A stretch of 44,865 nt of DNA from Parabacteroides acidifaciens (GTDB lineage Bacteria; Bacteroidota; Bacteroidia; Bacteroidales; Tannerellaceae). The notes beneath the pieces are model-generated. The model was given only the letters and a program-made list of their open reading frames with translations. It ran no database searches and was not told the DNA's origin. Of the stretch, positions 1 through 6,641 are shown in pieces. How positions within the stretch are numbered: the first letter of the stretch is position 1; each line of letters opens with the position of its first letter. The stretch is from contig NZ_QREV01000042.1 of assembly GCF_003363715.1 (NCBI RefSeq), positions 1-44,865 of the forward strand. The letters are read 5' to 3'. The position numbers and the translations under genes were made by a program.

Positions 1-96
1 TTGCGATATTTGGAACGCCGTCCGTTTTATTTTCAAATATTCGATTCTCCGGGAGTTAAGCTTTATCACATTGTCGGTGTTTCCTTCTTTTGGTAA
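1..96 (+). CDS. C-terminal end of an unidentified protein (partial)
   Basis: An open frame runs in from the left edge of the window and stops with TAA at 94-96, giving about 31 residues that end in VGVSFFW. Its aromatic and hydrophobic make-up looks like a real protein C-terminus, but it is too short for me to recognise a family. The start lies outside the window. It could also be a chance open frame. No terminator hairpin is obvious just after it. Confidence 0.3.
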   Translation: MRYLERRPFYFQIFDSPGVKLYHIVGVSFFW

Positions 97-353
97 TCAA
101 ATTGCACGTTTTTCGCAACGGACTGCGCACCTCACTCCATCTGTTGTCAGTAAAGAAGATTAAAACCGTGAAAAGAGTCAATCTAAAATGGATCAAGATT
201 TCGGACGAAATAGAAAAACGCCCAAAAAGAGGGTTATTGTATAATTTGCCTCATCCTTGTGGTTATCCCCAATGATTATCGGGTGAACCGTATGCTTACC
301 GTTGTCAGGGCGCATTAGGGACTTACACCCGTTAGGATATGTCGTGCTGGGCG
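97..353. other. gene-free stretch
   Basis: About 260 bases between the first stop codon and the aldolase terminator. Short open frames occur on both strands, but none has a recognisable product, a good ribosome site or a promoter element. The part around 290-350 is GC-richer than the rest and could be a decayed repeat or gene end. I see nothing I can name. Confidence 0.4.
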
Positions 354-387
354 AAATAAAAAAAGGGACGCCCACCGGCGCCCCTTT
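354..387 (-). terminator. Rho-independent terminator of the aldolase gene
   Basis: On the minus strand an 11-bp stem (362-372 with 377-387, one G-T pair) and a 4-base loop are followed by a T-rich tract broken by a single A. It lies 25 bases past the aldolase stop codon. Confidence 0.9.
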
Positions 388-412
388 CCTATATCTCGTT
401 CCCTTGCAGGAA

Positions 413-1411
413 TTAGAGTTTGTCGTTAGAACCAAGTACATTGATAATTTTGTGCTTGTACAGCTTTTCCATGTTATCACGAGCCGGGCCCAGATATTTA
501 CGCGGGTCGAATTCAGCCGGTTTTTCAGCGAAAGTCTGACGGATAGCAGCAGTCATAGCCAGACGAGAGTCTGAGTCGATGTTGATCTTGCAAACAGAAG
601 ATGTAGCAGCCTTACGCAACCATTCTTCAGGAATACCGATAGCAGCCTTCAAAGCGCCACCATATTTGTTGATTGTTTCAACTTCTTCCTGCGGAACAGA
701 AGAAGAACCGTGAAGAACGATAGGGAATCCCGGAAGTTTTTCCATTACAGCGTCCAAAACGTCGAATGCCAATGGAGGAGGAACCATCTTGCCTGTAACA
801 GGGTCGATTGTGCATTGTTCCGGAGTGAACTTGTAAGCACCGTGAGAAGTACCGATCGAGATAGCCAAAGAATCGCAACCTGTGCGAGTAGCGAAGTCGA
901 TTACTTCTTCAGGGTTCGTATAAGTGTGGTGGTCGGAAGAAACTTCGTCTTCAACGCCGGCCAGAACACCCAGTTCACCTTCTACGGTTACATCGAACTG
1001 GTGAGCATATTCAACTACTTTCTTAGTCAACGCAATGTTATCTTCATAAGGCAGGTGAGAACCGTCGATCATGACAGAAGAGAAACCGGAGTCGATACAG
1101 CTCTTGCAAGTTTCAAACGTATCACCGTGATCCAGGTGAAGAACGATCTGAGGTTTTTCACATCCTAATTCCTTAGCATATTCAACCGCACCCTGAGCCA
1201 TGTAACGCAACAGAGTTGCATTAGCATACTGGCGTGCACCTTTGGAAACCTGCAGGATAACCGGAGACTTTGTTTCTACAGCAGCCTTGATGATAGCCTG
1301 CATCTGTTCCATGTTGTTGAAGTTGAAAGCCGGAATAGCGTATCCGCCTTTGATGGCCTTAGCGAACATTTCTCTTGTGTTCACCAAACCTAAATCTTTG
1401 TAATTTACCAT
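413..1411 (-). CDS. fba: class II fructose-bisphosphate aldolase
   Basis: Cytosolic, zinc-dependent enzyme that reversibly splits fructose 1,6-bisphosphate into dihydroxyacetone phosphate and glyceraldehyde 3-phosphate in glycolysis and gluconeogenesis. The 332-residue product has class II hallmarks: LHLDHGDTFE at about 91-100 with a zinc-site histidine (H95), VEGELGVLAG in the middle, the glycine-rich GTSHGAYKF loop, and VLHGSSS near the phosphate-binding region. The frame extends 27 codons upstream, but the ATG at 1409-1411 gives MVNYKDLG, the usual family N-terminus. A -7 element at 1452-1459 lies between the two possible starts, so the upstream one is unlikely. The gene is monocistronic, with its own terminator and a divergent L31 gene. 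Nothing is unusual. Confidence 0.95.
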   Translation of the reverse strand: MVNYKDLGLVNTREMFAKAIKGGYAIPAFNFNNMEQMQAIIKAAVETKSPVILQVSKGARQYANATLLRYMAQGAVEYAKELGCEKPQIVLHLDHGDTFETCKSCIDSGFSSVMIDGSHLPYEDNIALTKKVVEYAHQFDVTVEGELGVLAGVEDEVSSDHHTYTNPEEVIDFATRTGCDSLAISIGTSHGAYKFTPEQCTIDPVTGKMVPPPLAFDVLDAVMEKLPGFPIVLHGSSSVPQEEVETINKYGGALKAAIGIPEEWLRKAATSSVCKINIDSDSRLAMTAAIRQTFAEKPAEFDPRKYLGPARDNMEKLYKHKIINVLGSNDKL

Positions 1412-1451
1412 TGTTGTATATGTTATTACGTTAATGATTGAAAATCTTGCA

Positions 1452-1459
1452 CAAAGATA
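1452..1459 (-). promoter_or_regulatory. -7 element of the aldolase promoter
   Basis: On the minus strand this reads TATCTTTG, a full match to the Bacteroidota -7 consensus TAnnTTTG, 40 bases before the chosen start codon. I see no good TTTG -33 element at the usual distance. Confidence 0.65.
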
Positions 1460-1540
1460 ATAACTATCCGTGAACATTATGCTTTTGAACATGTAAAATA
1501 ACGCAAAAGTAGACTTCCGAGAAAAAATACTTGGATTTTC

Positions 1541-1571
1541 TTTGTTAGTTCAACTCTAATCCATACCTTTG
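1541..1571 (+). promoter_or_regulatory. promoter of rpmE2 (TTTG / TACCTTTG)
   Basis: TTTG at 1541-1544 and TACCTTTG at 1564-1571 are separated by 19 bases, a textbook Bacteroidota sigma-ABfr promoter. It leaves a leader of roughly 60 bases before the L31 start codon. Confidence 0.85.
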
Positions 1572-1637
1572 CAACCCAAAATACCGGTTACCAGACTAAG
1601 TAATAAGAATATAAATTAAAAATAAGATAACAAAGCA

Positions 1638-1892
1638 ATGAAAAAAGGAATTCATCCTGACAACTATCGTCCTGTAGTATTCAAGGACATGTCAAACGAG
1701 GACGTATTTATCACTCGTTCTACTATCAATGCAAAAGAAACGATCGAAATTGACGGCGTTACTTATCCGTTGGTAAAAGTCGAAATCTCCAGCACATCTC
1801 ACCCGTTCTACACAGGTAAGGCTAAATTGGTGGATACTGCCGGACGTGTCGATAAGTTCATGAGCCGCTACGGTAACCGCAACAAGAAATAA
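1638..1892 (+). CDS. rpmE2: 50S ribosomal protein L31 type B
   Basis: Structural protein of the large ribosomal subunit. The 84-residue product starts [15 protein letters not shown] and ends in the family's basic tail, [12 protein letters not shown]. It has no CxxC pairs, so it belongs to the zinc-independent B type rather than the zinc-ribbon type. In many bacteria the B type replaces the zinc form under zinc limitation, but in Bacteroidales it is commonly the only L31, so zinc control should not be assumed. It is a single gene with a strong promoter and a strong terminator. Confidence 0.96.
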   Translation: MKKGIHPDNYRPVVFKDMSNEDVFITRSTINAKETIEIDGVTYPLVKVEISSTSHPFYTGKAKLVDTAGRVDKFMSRYGNRNKK

Positions 1893-1898
1893 TTATTC

Positions 1899-1930
1899 AA
1901 TTGACAATGTAGAATTGACAATTGACAATT
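1899..1930. repeat. AT-rich short direct repeat after rpmE2
   Basis: The unit AATTGACAAT occurs about three times back to back just past the stop codon. Similar low-complexity repeats occur at 3731-3765, 18122-18146 and 43341-43370, always next to a gene end or between genes. Confidence 0.6.
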
Positions 1931-1939
1931 ATAAAAAGA

Positions 1940-1979
1940 AATAAGAAAGGCTGTCCTTCACGGGATGGCCTTTCTTATT
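1940..1979 (+). terminator. Rho-independent terminator of rpmE2
   Basis: A 17-bp stem (1940-1956 with 1963-1979, two G-T pairs) closes a 6-base loop. The T-rich 3' arm continues into TTATT. Confidence 0.92.
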
Positions 1980-2053
1980 ATCATTACATTCCGTTTATAA
2001 GATGAAATAGCAGATTACACAGAACAAAACATAGAAGATTGGAAAGAAATACA

Positions 2054-2061
2054 TATCTTTG
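2054..2061 (+). promoter_or_regulatory. -7 element for the DUF4160/DUF2442 pair
   Basis: TATCTTTG is a full match to TAnnTTTG and lies 27 bases before the ATG at 2089. It overlaps an in-frame TTG at 2059, which therefore cannot be a practical start codon. No clear -33 TTTG is seen. Confidence 0.65.
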
Positions 2062-2088
2062 TCTAAAAGTTATTCTAAACAGTCAACT

Positions 2089-2346
2089 ATGCCAGAGATC
2101 AGTCGTTTCTATGGAATTGTTATTTATATGTATATAAATGAACATAATCCTCCCCATTTCCATATATGGTATGAGGAATATAAAGCGATAATCACCATAA
2201 AAGACGGTATTATTACAGGCTGTTTGCCAAGAAGGGCTCTGACGTTGGTTTATGAATGGCTTGACTTACATAAAGACGAATTATTGGCAAATTGGGAACG
2301 TCTCTGCAATTATGAAGCGCCGTTAAAAATTGAGCCTTTAAAGTAG
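2089..2346 (+). CDS. DUF4160 family protein
   Basis: Small cytosolic protein of 85 residues. The segment MPEISRFYGIVIYMY followed by NEHNPPHFHIWYEEY is the typical DUF4160 signature, with its conserved PPHFH motif. The biochemical role of the family is not established. It is very often encoded next to a DUF2442 protein, and that pair has been suggested to act as a toxin-antitoxin-like module. Here the DUF2442 gene follows after 9 bases, so the two are almost certainly co-transcribed. I chose the ATG at 2089 because an in-frame TTG 30 bases upstream lies inside the -7 promoter element. Confidence 0.85.
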   Translation: MPEISRFYGIVIYMYINEHNPPHFHIWYEEYKAIITIKDGIITGCLPRRALTLVYEWLDLHKDELLANWERLCNYEAPLKIEPLK

Positions 2347-2355
2347 TATTGCATC

Positions 2356-2604
2356 ATGAACGGAAATAAATTGCTTACTGTATTAAAAGCCGAATACGTC
2401 CACGATTATATTTTACGTATTTGGTTTAGTGACGGCCAGGAAAAATTAATGGATTTTTCTTCCTTGCTGTCTAAAGGAATTTGCAGCAAACTTCGTGATC
2501 TGAATTATTTCAAACGATTCAATATTGATCCTTTTACGATCGATTGGAATAATGAGATCGGATTCGCTCCTGAGTTCCTTTATGAAAACAGTGTACCAGC
2601 TTAG
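2356..2604 (+). CDS. DUF2442 family protein
   Basis: Small cytosolic protein of 82 residues. The first half has the pattern VLKAEYVHDYILRIWFSDG, and the second has the conserved FTIDWNNEIGFAPEFLYE ending seen in DUF2442 proteins. The family's function is unproven. Some members are annotated as the DNA-binding or antitoxin-like partner of DUF4160. It follows the DUF4160 gene by 9 bases and ends 26 bases before the kinase gene, so read-through into the kinase is possible. Confidence 0.85.
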   Translation: MNGNKLLTVLKAEYVHDYILRIWFSDGQEKLMDFSSLLSKGICSKLRDLNYFKRFNIDPFTIDWNNEIGFAPEFLYENSVPA

Positions 2605-2630
2605 TTTCATTTATCAATTAACATTATACC

Positions 2631-3728
2631 ATGTCAAAAACTAAAGAACAATTGCTGAACATCCTGGACCAGTTCCAGCTCACAGAGAAAGTTGTTTCCG
2701 CAGAACCATTCGGAAACGGACACATCAACGATACGCTGAAAGTAACGAACGAAAAAGGCGAAATCAAATACGTGTTGCAACGCATCAACCACCTGATCTT
2801 CACCAATGTGGACATGTTGCAAAACAACATCCAGGTCGTCACTTCACATATCCGTAAGAAACTGGAGGAAAAAGGCGAAAGCGACATCGACCGCAAGGTG
2901 CTGACCTTCCTTCCGACAAAAGACAACAAACTGTATTACTTCGACGGCGACAGCTACTGGCGCGTATGCCTGTTCATTCCGAACAGCAAAAGCTACGAAG
3001 AGGTGACACCCGAACTGTCTTACGAAGCCGGCAAGGCGTTCGGCGACTTCCAGTCCATGCTGTCCGATATTCCGGAAGGAACGCTGGGCGAAACGATCCC
3101 CAACTTCCATAACATGGAGTTCCGTCTCGAACAGTTCCACGACGCCGTGAAAGCGAATGCCGCCGGACGTCTGGACGAAGTGAAAGACCTGATCGACGAA
3201 ATCGAGAAACGCGCCGAAGCCATGTGCATCCAGGAACGCCTCTACCGCGAAGGCAAGCTGAAGAAACGTACGAACCATTGCGACACGAAAGTCAATAACA
3301 TGATGTTCGACGCCGAAACCGACAAGGTTTTGTGTGTGATCGACCTCGACACCGTCATGCCAGGCTTCGTCCTGTCCGACATCGGCGACTTCATCCGCAC
3401 AGGAGCCAACACCGGTGCCGAAGACGACGAGAACCTGGACAACGTCAACGTCAACATGGACATCTTCAAAGCCTACACGCGCGGCTACATGGAGAAAGCC
3501 AAGTCATTCCTGACACCGACGGAGATCAAGCTGCTCCCGTATGGAGGCCGCCTGTTGACTTATATGCAGACCGTCCGTTTCCTGACCGACTACATCAACG
3601 GCGATACATACTACAAAATCCACAGCCCCAAACACAACCTGATCCGTACGAAAGCACAGTTCAAGCTCCTCCAGAGCCTTGAAGCGCATGCGGAAGAGAT
3701 GGATGCGTTCATGGGAGAATGGCTGTAG
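2631..3728 (+). CDS. nahK: N-acetylhexosamine 1-kinase-like phosphotransferase
   Basis: Probable cytosolic sugar 1-kinase of the APH/choline-kinase fold. Bifidobacterial NahK, the best-known relative, phosphorylates GlcNAc or GalNAc at C1 during mucin or milk-glycan use. The 365 residues match NahK in length and in landmark order: FGNGHINDTLKVT near 27-39, WRVCLFI at about 110, AFGDFQ at 136-141, the catalytic loop HCDTKVNN (H216, D218, N223), the metal-binding DLD at 238-240, and the C-terminal HNLIRTKAQFKLLQ. Assignment to this family is strong, but the exact sugar is inferred. Older databases call related Bacteroides proteins mucin desulfatase, which does not fit the kinase motifs. GlcNAc-6-phosphate genes lie at the far end of the window but are not in the same operon. 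Confidence 0.85.
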   Translation: MSKTKEQLLNILDQFQLTEKVVSAEPFGNGHINDTLKVTNEKGEIKYVLQRINHLIFTNVDMLQNNIQVVTSHIRKKLEEKGESDIDRKVLTFLPTKDNKLYYFDGDSYWRVCLFIPNSKSYEEVTPELSYEAGKAFGDFQSMLSDIPEGTLGETIPNFHNMEFRLEQFHDAVKANAAGRLDEVKDLIDEIEKRAEAMCIQERLYREGKLKKRTNHCDTKVNNMMFDAETDKVLCVIDLDTVMPGFVLSDIGDFIRTGANTGAEDDENLDNVNVNMDIFKAYTRGYMEKAKSFLTPTEIKLLPYGGRLLTYMQTVRFLTDYINGDTYYKIHSPKHNLIRTKAQFKLLQSLEAHAEEMDAFMGEWL

Positions 3729-3730
3729 GG

Positions 3731-3765
3731 AATTAAGAATTAAAAATTAAGAATTAAAAAATAAA
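3731..3765. repeat. AT-rich short direct repeat after nahK
   Basis: Repeated AATTAAGAATTAAA units start 3 bases past the kinase stop and lead straight into the palindromic element at 3766. It resembles the repeats after rpmE2 and between the nagA genes. Confidence 0.6.
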
Positions 3766-3922
3766 AGGGGGTGTGTCAAAAGTAAGTTCTAACGCTTTAG
3801 CGTGTCATTGCGGGCTTGACCCGCAACCTCATCCTAAGCTGATTTACAGTAATTAGTATGAGATGGCGGGTCAAGCCCGCCAGGACACAGACGCTATAAA
3901 TAGGACTTTTGACACATCCCCT
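3766..3922. repeat. composite palindromic (BIME-like) intergenic element
   Basis: An 18-bp outer stem (3766-3783 with 3905-3922, one G-T pair) encloses two inverted copies of a REP-like unit. Each unit is a short GC stem around a 5-base CTTGA/TCAAG loop: one at about 3809-3825, the other at about 3866-3882. The outer arm shares 20 identical bases (3773-3792) with the complement of 13002-13021 in the terminator after the M28 peptidase. It lies between two plus-strand genes and could end transcription after nahK. Confidence 0.75.
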
Positions 3923-3972
3923 GTTTTGATGCCCCCCCTCTGTTTGTAATATCTAATTCAAAATCAATATCC

Positions 3973-5130
3973 ATGTCAGAAACAGTAATCCCTTCAGCCG
4001 CATTTACGGACAGCAAACCTCATTACGAGCTCCTCGACGGCTTGCGTGGAGTGGCAGCCCTGCTGGTTGTCTTCTACCACATCTTCGAGGGCCTTTCCTT
4101 TGCCGCCGGAGGGACTCCGATTACAACCATCAACCACGGCTACTTAGCTGTCGACTTTTTCTTCATCCTCTCCGGCTTCGTCATCGGTTACGCCTACGAC
4201 GACCGCTTGGGGAAAACGATGACGACCGGTAACTTTTTCAAGCGACGCCTGATCCGTCTTCATCCGATGATCATCATGGGAGTGATTTTAGGGGCGATAG
4301 CCTTCTTCATACAAGGCTCCGTCCAGTGGGACGGCAAGCACATGGCGGTCTCGGCCGTGATGTTGTCCGCACTTTGCGCGATGTTTTTCATCCCCGCCCT
4401 GCCCGGTGCGAGATATGAGGTGCGTGGCAACGGTGAGATGTTTCCGCTCAACGGCCCGAGCTGGTCGCTCTTTTTCGAATATATCGGCAACATCCTTTAC
4501 GCCCTCTTCATCCACCGCCTTTCCACCAAAGCCCTGACCGTGCTCGTCGTCCTGTTAGGTGCAGGGCTGGCGGGATTCACTCTTTTCGACGTTTCGGGAT
4601 ATGACATGATCGGTGTGGGCTGGACGCTCGACGGCGTGAATTTCCTCGGCGGTTCCTTGCGTATGCTTTTCCCCTTCTCGTTGGGAATGTTGTTATCCCG
4701 CAACTTCAAACCGTTCAAGATGAGAGGCGCTTTCTGGATCTGCTCGGCCGTCCTGCTTCTTCTTTTCTGTGTACCTTACCTGAAGGCAGAAGTCCCTTTC
4801 AGCCTCAACGGGCTCTTCGAAGCGATCTGCATCATCCTTGTTTTTCCGGTCCTTGTCTGGTTGGGCGCTTCGGGCAGGACGACGGACAAACGTTCCACAC
4901 AGGTTTGCAAATTCTTAGGTGACATTTCCTATCCTCTCTACGCCGTCCACTACCCGATCATGTACCTGTTCTACGCCTGGCTGATAGACAACGAACTCTA
5001 CACCTTCGCCGAAATCTGGCCCATGGCAATAGCAATCTACGCAGGCAGCATCATTTTAGCTTACCTCTGCCTGAAACTTTACGACGAACCGGTAAGGAGG
5101 TGGTTAAGTAAAAGGCTCTTGAGAAAATGA
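3973..5130 (+). CDS. acyltransferase 3 family membrane protein
   Basis: Probable inner-membrane O-acyltransferase that moves an acetyl or other acyl group onto a surface sugar such as O-antigen, capsule or exopolysaccharide. The 385 residues contain about ten hydrophobic segments. Family motifs are LDGLRGVAALLVVFYH at about 21-36 (R25, H36), FFILSGFVIGYAYD near 62-75, KRRLIRLHP at about 90, and a late FLGDISYPLYAVHYP segment. The substrate cannot be read from the sequence, and there are no polysaccharide genes nearby. It is downstream of the kinase but separated by the palindromic element, so it is probably its own unit. It ends convergent with the efflux operon. Confidence 0.9.
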   Translation: MSETVIPSAAFTDSKPHYELLDGLRGVAALLVVFYHIFEGLSFAAGGTPITTINHGYLAVDFFFILSGFVIGYAYDDRLGKTMTTGNFFKRRLIRLHPMIIMGVILGAIAFFIQGSVQWDGKHMAVSAVMLSALCAMFFIPALPGARYEVRGNGEMFPLNGPSWSLFFEYIGNILYALFIHRLSTKALTVLVVLLGAGLAGFTLFDVSGYDMIGVGWTLDGVNFLGGSLRMLFPFSLGMLLSRNFKPFKMRGAFWICSAVLLLLFCVPYLKAEVPFSLNGLFEAICIILVFPVLVWLGASGRTTDKRSTQVCKFLGDISYPLYAVHYPIMYLFYAWLIDNELYTFAEIWPMAIAIYAGSIILAYLCLKLYDEPVRRWLSKRLLRK

Positions 5131-5243
5131 ATGTATCACTTTTGGCTTCCCTCTCGAACGTCGTACGCTTCAACTTCTTGTTTACGACTTCGGAAGCACG
5201 AAAGGTCATCCATATTGATCAAAGCGAAGCACCCAAGCCGCCT

Positions 5244-6500
5244 CTATAGTTCTACATCCCAAACCCCAGCGCTCTTCTCCAACTCAACCAAAGCGGTGCT
5301 GTGGTTAAACAACGTTTCGATGTATTGGGCTTGCACGTCGTCATACGTCCGTTGTGCGTCCAGTACTTCCAGAAGTGAGACTTCGCCCCGGTTGTAGCTG
5401 TAGATTTTCCCGTCTATCACTTCACGCGCCTGGCTTAGCATACCATTCTCGTAATGCTCCACCTGTTTGGAGAAAGACTGGTAGCTGCGATAAGCCTGCA
5501 TCACCTCTGTCTGCACCTGCAATAAAGCCTGCTGGTATTGCGTCTCGGCCTGTTGCTCGCGGAAGCGGGCGGCACGGACTGTCCCCTTGTTGAAATTGGA
5601 AAACTTCAAGGGGATGGCAACACCTGCCGTCACCCCGGTAAAGGGAGGAGCAGGCGCTTCTTCATTGTGCACCCGGGCATTGCGACTGACGGCGATGGAA
5701 AGATCCACATCCGTATTCCGGTCGCGCCGGGCCACTTTCAAGGCACGGGAAGCGACTTCTTTATTCTTGAGCGCGGCAACCAGATCAGCCCGGTTCTCTA
5801 CCGCATTCGAAAGCAGATCGGCCATCACAAACTCGCGCGGCGATATGCGCAGAACGGCTTCCGGCTGGAAAAGGGTATCGTGGGCAAGTGTACCGGTCAG
5901 GAGGTTCAGATTGGAGAAGGCATTCTGCAACTCGGCGTCGGCCTGCAGCAGTTCGTTATGCAGGATTCCGGCTTCCAAGCGGCTCTGTGTAGCATCGATC
6001 TCCATGATTTTCCCCAACCGATAGCGTACACTGTCGCTTTCGGCAAGCTGCCGGATCGTCTCGTAGGCATTCTCTTTTACCTTGTACAGTTCGTATTGCT
6101 TCAAGGCTTCCAGATAGGAAACGGTCGCTTCGGCACGCAGGTTACGGAAATAGTCGGCAAGCAATGCCTTCGTCAGTTCGCTTTCGCTGCGGGCAAGGGC
6201 GATCCCCGCACCACGCTTGCCGAAACTGAAGGTCTTGCTCAGTTCGACTTCCACCCCTTCTCCCATCTGAAGGTTGTTATTCTCGTTATTATAATAAGAG
6301 ACGGCCAGATTGGGATCATTAAACACTTTGGCTGCCGTCACCTCCGCTTCAGAGACATTCACGTTGAGCCGTTCGGCGGCATATTCCAGATTCCCTTCCG
6401 CCACCTTTTCCATATACTGGTGATAGGAAAGGGGGATGATCTGCTGGGCTGAGGCTGTCAGTGTTGCACATAGGCAGGCGATAGATATGTATAGTTTCAT
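5244..6500 (-). CDS. TolC/CzcC-like outer-membrane efflux channel
   Basis: Outer-membrane factor of a tripartite metal-efflux pump. The 418-residue product has an N-terminal signal peptide ending near SAQ (about residue 19) and two long alpha-helical repeats typical of the family, rich in A, E and Q. Examples are AEATVSYLEALKQYELYKV and, in the second half, TEVMQAYRSYQSFSKQVEHY followed by YNRGEVSLLEVLDAQRTY. The last motif is a common OMF landmark. It is the fourth gene of the operon, 141 bases past the pump stop codon. That gap contains three 23-base repeats, so separate control or partial termination is possible. Confidence 0.92.
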   Translation of the reverse strand: MKLYISIACLCATLTASAQQIIPLSYHQYMEKVAEGNLEYAAERLNVNVSEAEVTAAKVFNDPNLAVSYYNNENNNLQMGEGVEVELSKTFSFGKRGAGIALARSESELTKALLADYFRNLRAEATVSYLEALKQYELYKVKENAYETIRQLAESDSVRYRLGKIMEIDATQSRLEAGILHNELLQADAELQNAFSNLNLLTGTLAHDTLFQPEAVLRISPREFVMADLLSNAVENRADLVAALKNKEVASRALKVARRDRNTDVDLSIAVSRNARVHNEEAPAPPFTGVTAGVAIPLKFSNFNKGTVRAARFREQQAETQYQQALLQVQTEVMQAYRSYQSFSKQVEHYENGMLSQAREVIDGKIYSYNRGEVSLLEVLDAQRTYDDVQAQYIETLFNHSTALVELEKSAGVWDVEL

Positions 6501-6569
6501 TTGTCTGTTTATTCTTTAATATTCAACAATAGCAAAAAAGAAAATAACTGTCTTTGCTCCGGGCATCGG

Positions 6570-6638
6570 ATGTTACCACATAAGACACTACGATGTTACC
6601 ACATCGGACACTCGGATGTTACTACATCGTACAGTCCG
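6570..6638. repeat. three tandem 23-base palindromic units between pump and channel genes
   Basis: Units start at 6570, 6593 and 6616 with an exact 23-base period. Each carries ATGTTAC-C/T-ACAT, an inverted repeat ATGT/ACAT with a 4-base spacer. In the middle unit the arms extend to CGATGT/ACATCG. They lie just after the CusA-like stop codon and before the TolC-like gene on the minus strand. This could be an operator array, an RNA processing site or a mobile repeat. Confidence 0.8.
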
Positions 6639-6641
6639 CAC

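Noticed and set aside
2059-2088. TTG start extending the DUF4160 protein by 10 residues
   Set aside because: The TTG is inside the TATCTTTG promoter element, and the ATG at 2089 gives the family N-terminus.
5127-5249. 40-codon frame starting in an ATGA overlap with the acyltransferase stop and ending over the TolC-like stop
   Set aside because: No family resemblance, no ribosome site of its own, and it overlaps a convergent gene end. The overlap could be chance.
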